From NCBI RefSeq assembly GCF_001298735.1, contig NZ_CYSP01000003.1, forward strand, positions 124,001 through 188,000: a stretch of DNA of 64,000 nt. Direction: 5' to 3'. Below, piece after piece: positions 1 to 7,766 of the stretch (positions are counted from its first letter, which is position 1; the number at the start of each line of letters is the position of its first letter). The notes under the pieces are model-generated. The model searched no databases. It saw only the letters and a program-made list of their open reading frames with translations, and was not told where the DNA came from. Source of the DNA: Propionispora sp. 2/2-37. GTDB lineage: Bacteria > Bacillota > Negativicutes > Propionisporales > Propionisporaceae. Both the position numbers and the translations under genes were made by a program.

Positions 1-35
1 ATGTCAGACTATCCAGATAAACTCAGTATACCGTA

Positions 36-1226
36 TCAACTTTCCGACTCCGACAGTTTACCGGTGACAATCTTCACCCAAACCGTGTAATAAACAAAAG
101 CTGTACAAGCAATAAGTGCCGCGGCAAAGAGATACACGCCCCGGTATCCAATATGAGAAGCCACAATACTAAGCAAGAAAGAACCAAGTCCAACACTGAT
201 ATCCAAAGCTAAAAAGTACGTAGCAGTAGCCACCCCCGCCCTTTGCAGCGGTGAAAGTTGTACGGCCAGCGTCTGAAAGACCGGACTAAGCGCACCAAAA
301 CCGATGCCAATGATTCCGCCAGCTATTAACAAACCGGCGAACCCCTGAGCCTGGCTCAAAGCAATCAAACCAGCGGCAAACAAGAAAAATCCCGGATATA
401 CAACACTATTTGCACCAGCACGGTCGAATAACTTCCCCACCACCGGCCGGGTAATCACAATCAGCAGCGCAAATACGGCGAAAAATAAGCTTGTATACTC
501 CGCCAGATTCAATTGTTTAGCATATAAGGGAATAAATATCAACACTCCCGCATAAGCAAAAAATACCAGACCGCCAACTAATGCCATGGGCAAGGCTGCG
601 GTTTCAATAAAGTTATTCCAGTCCAAGGACTGATTTTTTTTAGGAACGGCCCCATTGCCCAGCTTCTTAAAATTGCTGCCGGTACCAGTCCAAAAAGCTA
701 ATACTGCCAAAATAATACATCCAGCAATTAAGACCCGGAACGGATAATGAGAAATGATGGTCAAACTAAAGAAGGGCCCCATTACCATCGCTAAATTTGA
801 AAACATGGCAAAATAGCCAATGCCTTCCCCCTTGGATTGTGCAGGAAGGAGCAAGGCTGCCACTGCCGCCACAGCGGTGGTGCCTACGGCAAACACGGCT
901 CCGTGCAGCAAACGTATCGCCAGTAAAACATGAAGGGCATTTACGCCTAAGTACATGATACTGATTGCTAGAAAAATCCCCAGTGACAAAACTAATAGCT
1001 TTTTTTTATTACACTCGTCGATCCACTTGCCTGCCAATGGCCGGCAGAGTACAGCGCCAATCTGAAAAAAAGTCATAGCCAACCCCGCCTGCCACGCATT
1101 TCCATTCAAGGCTTCCATGACAAAAACCGGCAAGGCGGCAATTAAAGCATAGTGTGTCATATATTGAAAAAAACTGCTAAAGCTCATTCCTAAAAAATCT
1201 TTGGTCCATATCGACTGTTTATTCAT
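36..1226 (-). CDS. MFS transporter (DHA1-like)
   Basis: A 396-residue, almost wholly hydrophobic protein, the usual length of a 12-helix major facilitator exporter. The loop after helix 2 carries a motif-A-like segment (GKWIDECNKKK, about residues 66-76). A second, similar loop (GKLFDRAGANS, about residues 264-274) begins the C-terminal half, as expected for the internal duplication of the family. The gene starts at an ATG preceded by AGGTGAAATC. It is followed on the same strand by the left edge of the window, so a downstream partner cannot be judged. The family exports drugs or metabolites by proton antiport at the inner membrane; the substrate cannot be told from sequence. Confidence 0.85.
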   Translation of the reverse strand: MNKQSIWTKDFLGMSFSSFFQYMTHYALIAALPVFVMEALNGNAWQAGLAMTFFQIGAVLCRPLAGKWIDECNKKKLLVLSLGIFLAISIMYLGVNALHVLLAIRLLHGAVFAVGTTAVAAVAALLLPAQSKGEGIGYFAMFSNLAMVMGPFFSLTIISHYPFRVLIAGCIILAVLAFWTGTGSNFKKLGNGAVPKKNQSLDWNNFIETAALPMALVGGLVFFAYAGVLIFIPLYAKQLNLAEYTSLFFAVFALLIVITRPVVGKLFDRAGANSVVYPGFFLFAAGLIALSQAQGFAGLLIAGGIIGIGFGALSPVFQTLAVQLSPLQRAGVATATYFLALDISVGLGSFLLSIVASHIGYRGVYLFAAALIACTAFVYYTVWVKIVTGKLSESES

Positions 1227-1311
1227 GATTTCACCTGATATCCGTGTACATTTAATTATACAGCTAGATTACTCTTCTTCCTCTCCTTGTTAAACAAATC
1301 AATTCTTCGCT

Positions 1312-2865
1312 TTACGCAGCAACCCTGCGGCGAATGAACAAAGCCAGTATCCCCCCGGCAAAACATACTATGGAAACAGTAAAAAATACATCCTGAAAAG
1401 ATAATATAGATGATTGGCGTGTAATCATTGAATTCAGAAGGAGTTTAAATTGGGCATACTGCTGCGGCAAAAGCCCCTGTCCGGTTAACCATCCATGGGC
1501 CGCAGCAGATATCATGGCATCATCCATTCCCTTGTCTCCCCATAGCGCCCGCAATACCCGGGATATTTCCTGCGAAGAATAAGCCGCAGGAGTCAAGTAT
1601 TCCTTTAGTACCGCCGTATGATATATTTCCCGGCGAGTCAGCAATGTTTCGGCAAAAACCACACCAATACTGCCACCTATAATTTTCGCCAGATTAAATA
1701 TCCCGGAACCGACGCCAATTTTATTTTTGGGAAGGGTTGATACGGCACAATTGGTCAACGGTGACATGGTGAGGCCAAGCCCCATTCCAAATAGGGACAA
1801 CCGAATAAAAAAATCACGGTTTGAATAATCGGCACTGATGGTGTCCAGCAAATAAAGCGAAAAGGCAATCAACATAATCCCTGTAACCGCAGGCAGGCGT
1901 GATCCAAACCGATCCGCTAGTCGCCCGCCAATAGGGGAAAATATTACCATGGAAGCAGTCATTGGCAGTATCATTAGTCCAGCGGTAGTGGAACTGTAGT
2001 CCATAATTGATTTTAAGAAAAAAGGCAGTAGAAAATTTCCGCCATAAAAACCGACGAAAGAAATGAAACCAACAAGATTGGCAACAGAAAAGGTAAGGTC
2101 ACTAAACAGCCGCATATCAATCATAGGTTTTTCCACGCTGAATTCTACCAGTAAGAAAATGACAAATGCAACAAAAGCTACATAAAAAAGCGAAAAAATA
2201 TACAAAGATTCCCAGCCTTCTTTTTGTCCTTGATTCAGCGCCACAAGTAGTGAACTGATACTGGTTATTAAAAAAACGGCACCTAAATAATCAATCGAAA
2301 CACCTGCACTGCGACTGGATCTCGGTATTACGGCCAGAGCAAAAATAACACTGATGATGCAGACAGGCCCAACGGAAAAGAAAACCCACCGCCAATTCCA
2401 AAATTCAATCAGATAACCTCCAATGGTTGGCCCCATCGCACTGCCAGCAGCCGCCATCGCGCTCCATATGCCCAAAGCCTGTCCCCGTTCGTGAGGTTCA
2501 AACGTTTGCGCGACAATAGTCATGGCATTGGGCAACAACATCCCGGCCCCCACGCCTTGAATAATGCGAAAAACTATCATCGCCGTTGAACTGGTGGCAA
2601 GGCCGCATAACAGGGAGGCTACAGTAAATATAATCATCCCTAACACATACACCAGTTTGGCCCCAAATTGGTCGCCCAGTTTCCCGGTCAAAGGAAGGAT
2701 GGAGCCATAAGGTAACATATAGCCCAATGAAACCCAAACAACAGAATCCATGTTAAAATTTAAAGCCGCCATAATATTAGGGAGAGCAATGTTGACACAG
2801 CTACTGACATAGGCACTAAGCACTGTTCCAAGACAAACAGCGCATAAAATGAAATATTTCACCAT
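1312..2865 (-). CDS. MFS drug-efflux transporter, EmrB/QacA (DHA2) type
   Basis: 517 residues with about 14 hydrophobic segments, the size of the DHA2 family of proton-coupled drug exporters. Motif A is visible as GKLGDQFGAK (about residues 61-70) and the antiporter motif C as GSAMGPTIGG (about residues 141-150). It lies 95 bp downstream of a PadR-type repressor on the same strand, a common arrangement in which PadR senses the toxic compound and represses both genes. Substrate unknown. A short same-frame-shifted antisense reading at its 5' part is only a shadow. Confidence 0.88.
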   Translation of the reverse strand: MVKYFILCAVCLGTVLSAYVSSCVNIALPNIMAALNFNMDSVVWVSLGYMLPYGSILPLTGKLGDQFGAKLVYVLGMIIFTVASLLCGLATSSTAMIVFRIIQGVGAGMLLPNAMTIVAQTFEPHERGQALGIWSAMAAAGSAMGPTIGGYLIEFWNWRWVFFSVGPVCIISVIFALAVIPRSSRSAGVSIDYLGAVFLITSISSLLVALNQGQKEGWESLYIFSLFYVAFVAFVIFLLVEFSVEKPMIDMRLFSDLTFSVANLVGFISFVGFYGGNFLLPFFLKSIMDYSSTTAGLMILPMTASMVIFSPIGGRLADRFGSRLPAVTGIMLIAFSLYLLDTISADYSNRDFFIRLSLFGMGLGLTMSPLTNCAVSTLPKNKIGVGSGIFNLAKIIGGSIGVVFAETLLTRREIYHTAVLKEYLTPAAYSSQEISRVLRALWGDKGMDDAMISAAAHGWLTGQGLLPQQYAQFKLLLNSMITRQSSILSFQDVFFTVSIVCFAGGILALFIRRRVAA

Positions 2866-2960
2866 AAACGAAAAACCTTCTATCTATCAAAAAATAAAAT
2901 ACAAGATATTTTAATCATTCATCCTGCGGCAATATTCTACAGGGAATAAGCCTGACAAAA

Positions 2961-3344
2961 TCACACCTTCTGCTCAGGATGATCCAAATGCCCAAGTAAA
3001 TCAGTCCGTAAGATCGTTATTTTCCACTCGAACTGCTCTAAACGTTCTTTCAGCATTAATTCCAAAGCCGGAATACGGGCAATTCCAACCTCGGTAATCG
3101 TATAAAATCGTTTACTGCGCGTAACGGAGTTTTCCCATTCCCCTACTATATATCCTTTATCCTCCATAATCCGTAATAAAGGATAAAGAGCATTGGTATT
3201 CGGATTATAGGCCGCCTGCGTCCGCCGCTTTATTTCTTCCGCCAGTTTATTTCCGTATGCCGGTTTCTGCTGTAATATCCTTAGTATGTATAGCCCCAGA
3301 ACCAGCCTCATGTAACTTAAATAATCGTTACTTTTTATCGCCAT
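2961..3344 (-). CDS. PadR family transcriptional regulator
   Basis: 127 residues with the PadR winged-helix pattern: LYILRILQQKPAYGNKLAEE (helix-turn-helix start), then NTNALYPLLRIMEDKGYIVG (recognition helix and wing), and a C-terminal dimer helix with ERLEQFEWKI. It comes first in a likely two-gene operon with the DHA2 exporter. PadR proteins usually repress their own operon until an aromatic or antibiotic ligand binds. No clear operator was picked out in the AT-rich upstream DNA. Confidence 0.9.
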   Translation of the reverse strand: MAIKSNDYLSYMRLVLGLYILRILQQKPAYGNKLAEEIKRRTQAAYNPNTNALYPLLRIMEDKGYIVGEWENSVTRSKRFYTITEVGIARIPALELMLKERLEQFEWKITILRTDLLGHLDHPEQKV

Positions 3345-3447
3345 AAACTCCCTCTTATCCTTATATTATTTTTATCATTATTAATGGTATTATTTTTTTA
3401 TATACAAGTCAAACAACAAAAACAGTCATAAGAACTCAATTGCAGTT

Positions 3448-3485
3448 GTAAAATAAGGGCTGCCAAATGGCAGCCCTTATTTTAC
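3448..3485 (-). terminator. Intrinsic terminator of the DUF523 gene
   Basis: Perfect inverted repeat with 18-bp arms (3448-3465 and 3468-3485) and a 2-nt centre, GC-rich in the middle (GGGCTGCC/GGCAGCCC) and flanked by A/T runs on both sides. It overlaps the stop codon of the gene ending at 3482 and could work on both strands. Confidence 0.85.
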
Positions 3486-3905
3486 AATGTAAGCGTCATA
3501 TTATCTTCCGTGTAGACCTGTATATTATTTTTTTGAAGCAAGGCACAGAATATCCCGTCACCAACGATCAGCTTCCCGGAAAATGTTCCGTCATAAATTA
3601 TACCACAACCACAAGTTGGTGACTTTGACTTGAGTACAGCAATCTTGCAATGAACTAACTGAGCAATTTGTAAGGCAATCCGGGCACCGGTCTGAAACTC
3701 CTGTGTGACATCCTGTCCGTCTTGACAGAGAATTTTTCCATTACACTGCTCGGCACTCGGACGGGGAGTAGGCAGATTTCCCAATATTTCCGGGCAAAGT
3801 GGAAGGGCTTTCCCCTGCCGCACATTCAATAATTTGCGGAACCGGAAAAGCCTGCCCGTTATAGCGGCATTCCACCCCTGCCAGGCAGGCACTGGCTATG
3901 ATCAT
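3482..3905 (-). pseudogene. DUF523 family protein, frameshifted
   Basis: Two reading frames together make one complete DUF523 protein. The ATG at 3905, behind GGAGTGGAATAC, opens with MIIASACLAGVECRYNG, the typical N-terminus of the family. After about 30 codons the match moves to the other frame, which supplies GKALPLCPEILGNLPTPR and LKSKSPTCGCG, both family hallmarks. The switch falls at a run of four C on the plus strand (3812-3815); three instead of four would restore a single reading frame of about 140 codons. DUF523 is a widespread small cysteine-rich family of unknown function. The change may be a sequencing error rather than a true mutation. It lies 62 bp downstream of hydG on the same strand. 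Confidence 0.8.
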
Positions 3906-3967
3906 GTATTCCACTCCCTGTCCACTTGATGATCACTTTGCTTCCTTTACAACGCCTAATCCCAGCA

Positions 3968-5392
3968 TTAAAAATACAAATCCCGGCTTCCTGCTTCTAT
4001 CTTTTTCAATTCGTCAATCGTAAGCTGTTTTACCTTTTGATTCGTAATGCTATTTAAATGATTTTCAATGGCCTTTTCCCCAAGTTCACGGGTTTCGGGA
4101 CTGGCATAATCCATAAGGTACTCTTTAAAGGTTAAAATGGCATTCGGCTGACATACATTTTGGATTTCGCCACTTTTAGCCAATGGCATAAACCGGTCAC
4201 CGGTCCGTCCTTTACGATAGCAGGCTGTGCAATAGCTGGGAATGTAACCGGCCTGGCAGATATGGCGCAGTATCTCATCCGGCGAGCGATGGTCCTCTAC
4301 CTGAAACTGCGCAGACTCTTCCCTAACCGTATGCCTTCCCTGTTTCACCGCTTCCAGTTGTGCTTTATAGCCGCCTACCCCGACGCAGGAACCGGCACTC
4401 ATCTGCGATATTCCCAGGTCAATGACTTCATCACGATAATCCGGCTTTTCTCTGGTAGACAGGATCATGCCCGTATAAGGAACTGCCAAACGCAATACCG
4501 CCACAATTTTTTTGAATTCAAAATCGTTGACTAAATAAGGGAAGGTATCTAAGTTTACCCCCTCCGCCACTCGCATACGCGGGAAAGAAAGAGTATGCGG
4601 TCCAACCCCAAATTTTTCTTCTAAATGCAGGACACCAAACATTAGGGCAACCACTTCAAACCGGTAATCATACAGGCCAAAAAGTACTCCCATGCCTACA
4701 TCATCAATGCCGCCTTCCATCGCCCTGTCCATCGCCGTTGTATGCCAGTCATAATCCCGCTTAGGTCCGGAAGGATGCATTTTGGCATAGGTTTCACGAT
4801 GGTAGGTTTCCTGAAAAAGAATGTAAGTACCGATACCGGCTTCTTTTAGTTTTTTATATTCTTCTACCGTGGTGGCCGCTATTTGAACATTCACTCTCCG
4901 TATCTCACCATTGTCTTTTGTCGTTTCATAAATGGTTTTCATTGCATCCGTCACATATTCTACCGGTGTTCTGACCGGATCTTCTCCCATATCCAGCATT
5001 AAGCGTTTATGCCCCAGTTCCTCCAATGCCTTTACTTCTTCCCTTATTTCCTCCATGGTCAGTTTTTTACGGGTAGTTTTATTCCGGCAGCCATAACCAC
5101 AATAAAGACAGTTGTTAATACAGTAATTACTTAGATAAAGCGGTGCAAAAAGCACCAGACGTTTCCCATAAATTTTTTGTTTGACTTCCAGAGCCGTCCG
5201 GAACATCTTGTCCAGCAGTTCTTCATCTTCCAGTTGAATCAGCGCCGCCACTTCCCGCGGCGTCAGCCCTTTTGCCGCTTGAGCTTTGGCAATAATGGCC
5301 GCCAATTCGCTTTTCGGCAAAGCTGCCGTTTCTTCCAGCAGTTGGCTGATAACCATTTCATCAATAAAATCGGCCACATAGTTTTTTCCCAT
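3968..5392 (-). CDS. hydG: [FeFe]-hydrogenase H-cluster maturase HydG (radical SAM tyrosine lyase)
   Basis: About 474 residues. HydG splits tyrosine into p-cresol, CO and cyanide and builds the Fe(CO)2(CN) unit used for the hydrogenase H-cluster. The radical-SAM cysteines are seen in SNYCINNCLYCGYGC (CX3CX2C) and the second, C-terminal cluster in CTAC followed 22 residues later by C (CX2CX22C). That second motif separates HydG from ThiH. The start at 5392 (MGKNYVADF) is preferred over the longer reading from 5446 because AAAGAGGTAG lies just upstream. HydE and HydF are not in the window. A separate promoter and a long leader precede it (see 5439-5616). Confidence 0.95.
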   Translation of the reverse strand: MGKNYVADFIDEMVISQLLEETAALPKSELAAIIAKAQAAKGLTPREVAALIQLEDEELLDKMFRTALEVKQKIYGKRLVLFAPLYLSNYCINNCLYCGYGCRNKTTRKKLTMEEIREEVKALEELGHKRLMLDMGEDPVRTPVEYVTDAMKTIYETTKDNGEIRRVNVQIAATTVEEYKKLKEAGIGTYILFQETYHRETYAKMHPSGPKRDYDWHTTAMDRAMEGGIDDVGMGVLFGLYDYRFEVVALMFGVLHLEEKFGVGPHTLSFPRMRVAEGVNLDTFPYLVNDFEFKKIVAVLRLAVPYTGMILSTREKPDYRDEVIDLGISQMSAGSCVGVGGYKAQLEAVKQGRHTVREESAQFQVEDHRSPDEILRHICQAGYIPSYCTACYRKGRTGDRFMPLAKSGEIQNVCQPNAILTFKEYLMDYASPETRELGEKAIENHLNSITNQKVKQLTIDELKKIEAGSRDLYF

Positions 5393-5438
5393 GTCTCTAC
5401 CTCTTTCCGGCCTGTGGCTTACCTGCCAAAAAGCAAAA

Positions 5439-5461
5439 CCCTCCATAGCGGAAGGTTTTTT
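5439..5461 (-). terminator. Small hairpin with T-run in the hydG leader (possible attenuator)
   Basis: Read on the minus strand: CCTTCC, a 5-nt loop GCTAT, then GGAGGG, followed by TTTTGCTTTTT. It lies between the hydG promoter and the hydG start codon, so it could stop leader transcripts early. The plus strand reading also ends in six T, so orientation is ambiguous. Confidence 0.45.
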
Positions 5462-5587
5462 GACAATAAACAGCTTACGGATCCATCCCTAAGATCAGAA
5501 TTAACTCTTTTCCGCAGGCAGTCCCAAACCTCCCTTCCGGCAAAGCATTCCCTACCGGTCAGGACACATATTTTTTATTCACTTTCT

Positions 5588-5616
5588 ATTGTAGCCCTAT
5601 AAGATATAATCGTCAA
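5588..5616 (-). promoter_or_regulatory. Sigma-A type promoter of hydG
   Basis: Minus-strand TTGACG, 17-bp spacer, TACAAT. Transcription would begin near 5580 and leave a leader of about 190 nt before the hydG start at 5392. The leader holds G-rich pairing stretches (CCGG near 5554 and CCGG near 5540, and a TAGGGA/GGGA set) and the hairpin at 5439-5461. Confidence 0.65.
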
Positions 5617-5641
5617 TTCCTTTTGCACTAAAGGCTTTTCA

Positions 5642-6280
5642 TCAATATCCGGCACTTTCACCTACAATGACAACCGTCATATCCGCTGCTACCGGCTTTT
5701 TCCGGATTACCGAATAGACCCGGCAAATTCTGGTACTCCCCTGACAGTTCATACAGCTGCCGGTTTTAGTGCAGGGGTTTAAGATACCCAGCCTTTTGTT
5801 ATTCATCGGTGATGCGATTGCTTCCAGTCTTTCAAACGCCGCTTCTTCATCCTTACATACTTTATCCACACTGACTACCACAATAACTTTTTTAGGTCCG
5901 AAACTCAACGCACTTACCCGGTTTCCCATGCCGTCAATATTAACAAGACTGCCATCCATGGTTATGGCATTGCTGCTGCTTAAATATAAATCACTCAGCA
6001 ATTCTTCCCGGGCCGTAGCTACTCTTTCCTCGCTGGTAAGCCCCGATTCTCCGTGATCCAGTACCGTGCCGCCTGCCGCCCGCACCTTATCCTGGATTCC
6101 CATATCCTTTATCGTCATGGAGCCGCCAAACCCGACTTTCATCTCCGGTTTTACATGTTCCATAATAAAGTTGGCAGTTTGCTCCAAGGTAGGAAAAAAA
6201 ACGGCATCAAATTCGTTTTTCTTTAATGCTTCCACTACTTTGTTCCCAATTATTTCTTTATGCCATTGCTGTACTTCCAT
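5642..6280 (-). CDS. LUD domain protein (LutC/YkgG-like)
   Basis: About 212 residues starting at the ATG at 6280 behind AGGGGGATCAAT; a longer reading from 6331 lacks such a site and overlaps the upstream gene. The LUD (DUF162) fold is shown by VGFGGSMTIKDMG (about 48-60), GNRVSALSFGPKKVIVV and a C-terminal cysteine set PCTKTGSCMNCQGSTRIC typical of the stand-alone Firmicute branch. LUD proteins belong to lactate-utilisation Fe-S enzymes, but this branch has no settled function; LutA and LutB partners are absent here. It starts 10 bp after the flavoprotein gene at 6291, so the two probably form one operon. Confidence 0.85.
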   Translation of the reverse strand: MEVQQWHKEIIGNKVVEALKKNEFDAVFFPTLEQTANFIMEHVKPEMKVGFGGSMTIKDMGIQDKVRAAGGTVLDHGESGLTSEERVATAREELLSDLYLSSSNAITMDGSLVNIDGMGNRVSALSFGPKKVIVVVSVDKVCKDEEAAFERLEAIASPMNNKRLGILNPCTKTGSCMNCQGSTRICRVYSVIRKKPVAADMTVVIVGESAGY

Positions 6281-6290
6281 ATTGATCCCC

Positions 6291-6866
6291 CTATTCTTCT
6301 CTAAATGAGTCTGCACCAGCCAGCCATGCACCTGAATGTCCGGCTTCCGTCAGCACTTCAGTCTGCTTGTATACATCCTCCAGCTTTCTTGTTCCCCCGG
6401 CCACTATGATTTTATATTCGCCGAAGCCTAGAAATACCAATTTTTACCAGCATGTTCAAAATAATGGCGAAACAGCTCCGTATCGGACCTGGCCTGAGTA
6501 ACGGCCAGCAGGACCCGCTTCCCCGGAGTCAGATAACTTGAATAAGCAGGCTTCAAAAAGGGATATAAGCGGTCAATCATCTGTTTTAACTGTGCCGACA
6601 TCTGCCACATGTATACCGGTGTACCCAAAACAATGCCGTCGGCAGCAGCAATTGCCCTGTGCAGCGGCTGCATATCGTCCTGCAAAATACATCGTCCTTC
6701 CTTTTTACAGGCATAACAACTTTGACAGCCCCTGATATTCATCGCATTCAAGTTATATACTTCCACTTCCGTGTTCTGTCCCGTCCCCTTGATAATCTCG
6801 CCTATCAGGGCAGCCGTACACCCCTGCGGACGGGGGACTGCCGTTAATAGCAATAAGTTTTTTCAT
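6291..6866 (-). pseudogene. Iron-sulfur flavoprotein-like NAD(P)H:FMN reductase, two frameshifts
   Basis: Three reading frames combine to one normal flavodoxin-fold protein of about 191 residues. Frame one starts at ATG 6866 after GGAGGGAGGGGA and reads MKKLIAINGSP. A run of five C on the minus strand (6832-6836), one too many, shifts to the frame with RPQGCTAALIGEI, the cysteine motif CQSCYACKKEGRC (CX2CX2CX5C) and GTPVYMWQMSAQLKQMIDR. Near 6432-6434 a T run one base short ends this frame at NWYF*, while the original frame continues with LGFGEYKIIVAGG to a stop at 6291. The net change is zero, so the overall length is normal. Family members move electrons from NAD(P)H or ferredoxin through FMN and a compact Fe-S cluster. 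Sequence error is a real possibility. Confidence 0.75.
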
Positions 6867-6946
6867 TCCCCTCCCTCCTCTCATCGTCTTCTATTCAGGC
6901 TTGACGTTAAATTCGCGTTAAAGTCTGATTTCTAAAAGTTTTTTCT

Positions 6947-6954
6947 GCTATAAT
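6947..6954 (+). promoter_or_regulatory. Extended -10 (TGCTATAAT) upstream of the VOC gene
   Basis: TG-C-TATAAT on the plus strand, about 120 bp before the VOC start codon. No good -35 is seen. The leader between holds a small AGTATC/GATACT hairpin near 7003-7022. Confidence 0.4.
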
Positions 6955-7074
6955 AATACTTGCTAATGCAAGACTTAACAAGTACTCACTTAATTGTGCA
7001 ATAGTATCAAATTGGATACTGTAAAAAATCATGTTCTTTCTATTGTAATACCTTAGTAAACTGGAGGAAACGAA

Positions 7075-7530
7075 ATGAGTGATATCCGCTATATTCATGC
7101 CGGCCTCATCGCCAGGGACTGGAAAAAACTGTCTGAATTTTATATCAAGGTGTTTCGCTGCAAACCTACCGGCAGGTACCTAAATCTTACAGGCGAATGG
7201 ATCAACCGGTTAACGGCTATCGACAGGGTAAAAATTATCGGCACCCATATCAGCCTGCCTGGTTGTGAAAGCGGAGAAACACTGGAAATACTGGAATATA
7301 ACCCGGGTTGTTTCAGAAATAAGAACGCACAGGTGAATAACCAGGGATTTAGCCATATTGCTTTTGAAGTAACTGACCTGTATGCTGTCTTGCAAAAAAT
7401 AATTGAACATGGCGGTAGTCAGTTAGGCGCTGTCATTGAAAATGACTATGATGGAATCGGCCTCTTAACGCTTGTATTCGCCAAAGACCCGGAAGGAAAT
7501 ATTGTCGAAATTCAAAGCTGGAAGGAGTAG
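7075..7530 (+). CDS. VOC superfamily protein (glyoxalase/bleomycin-resistance fold)
   Basis: 151 residues, starting at ATG after CTGGAGGAAACGAA. Two beta-alpha-beta-beta-beta modules are visible: DIRYIHAGLIARDWKKLSEF at the N-terminus and GFSHIAFEVTDLYAVLQKII at about 90-109, with FAKDPEGNIVEIQSW at the end. This is the vicinal-oxygen-chelate fold, with likely metal ligands His8, the His of GFSHIAF, and the Glu of NIVEIQ. The substrate is unknown (lyase, epimerase or dioxygenase-like). It stands alone between its own leader and terminator. Confidence 0.85.
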   Translation: MSDIRYIHAGLIARDWKKLSEFYIKVFRCKPTGRYLNLTGEWINRLTAIDRVKIIGTHISLPGCESGETLEILEYNPGCFRNKNAQVNNQGFSHIAFEVTDLYAVLQKIIEHGGSQLGAVIENDYDGIGLLTLVFAKDPEGNIVEIQSWKE

Positions 7531-7564
7531 AAAAAGAGTCAGGTGCATAATTCTGACTCTTTTT
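7531..7564 (+). terminator. Intrinsic terminator after the VOC gene
   Basis: AAAAAGAGTCAG and CTGACTCTTTTT arms (12 bp) with a 10-nt loop, beginning at the first base after the stop codon. It could also stop transcription from the opposite strand. Confidence 0.85.
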
Positions 7565-7596
7565 CCGGCTTTACCTGTACGGAAAATCCCTTTCTA

Positions 7597-7743
7597 TCAA
7601 AATAAGCAATGCCGACAGATAACGGTACGATGTGGATTTAGTATTTTCCCCGCTAGATAATAGTGCAGTAATTTTTCCAAATCCAGAATTGCATCTTTCA
7701 TTGAATATAATGAACGAATCTGTTCTTCCGATAAAATAAGCAA
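7597..7743 (-). pseudogene. Ornithine cyclodeaminase N-terminal stump
   Basis: A 48-codon reading from a TTG behind GGGGAGACAG. The product begins LLILSEEQIRSLYSMKDAI and continues ILDLEKLLHYYLAGKILNP, the characteristic N-terminus of the ornithine cyclodeaminase/mu-crystallin family (usual pattern: LILSEEDI..L..M.DAI...E.....Y..G....P.R). The family is normally about 320 residues, so about 85 percent of the gene is missing, including the NAD-binding fold. Only about 65 bp lie between its stop and the terminator of the VOC gene, so a frameshift cannot explain the loss. It starts 23 bp after the M20 peptidase stop, suggesting the two once shared an operon. Confidence 0.7.
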
Positions 7744-7766
7744 ACTGTCTCCCCATTCCCTGAAAT

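Noticed and set aside
5393..5590. Cobalamin, FMN, SAM or TPP riboswitch before hydG
   Set aside because: Some G-rich pieces look familiar, but the conserved boxes of these classes are not present in order; kept only as an unknown leader.
6907..7098. 63-residue minus-strand open frame
   Set aside because: Overlaps the VOC promoter and start region, AT-rich, no ribosome site or family pattern.
7571..7756. 61-residue minus-strand open frame
   Set aside because: Same DNA as the ornithine cyclodeaminase stump but in the wrong frame; the TTG-started frame has the family match and ribosome site.
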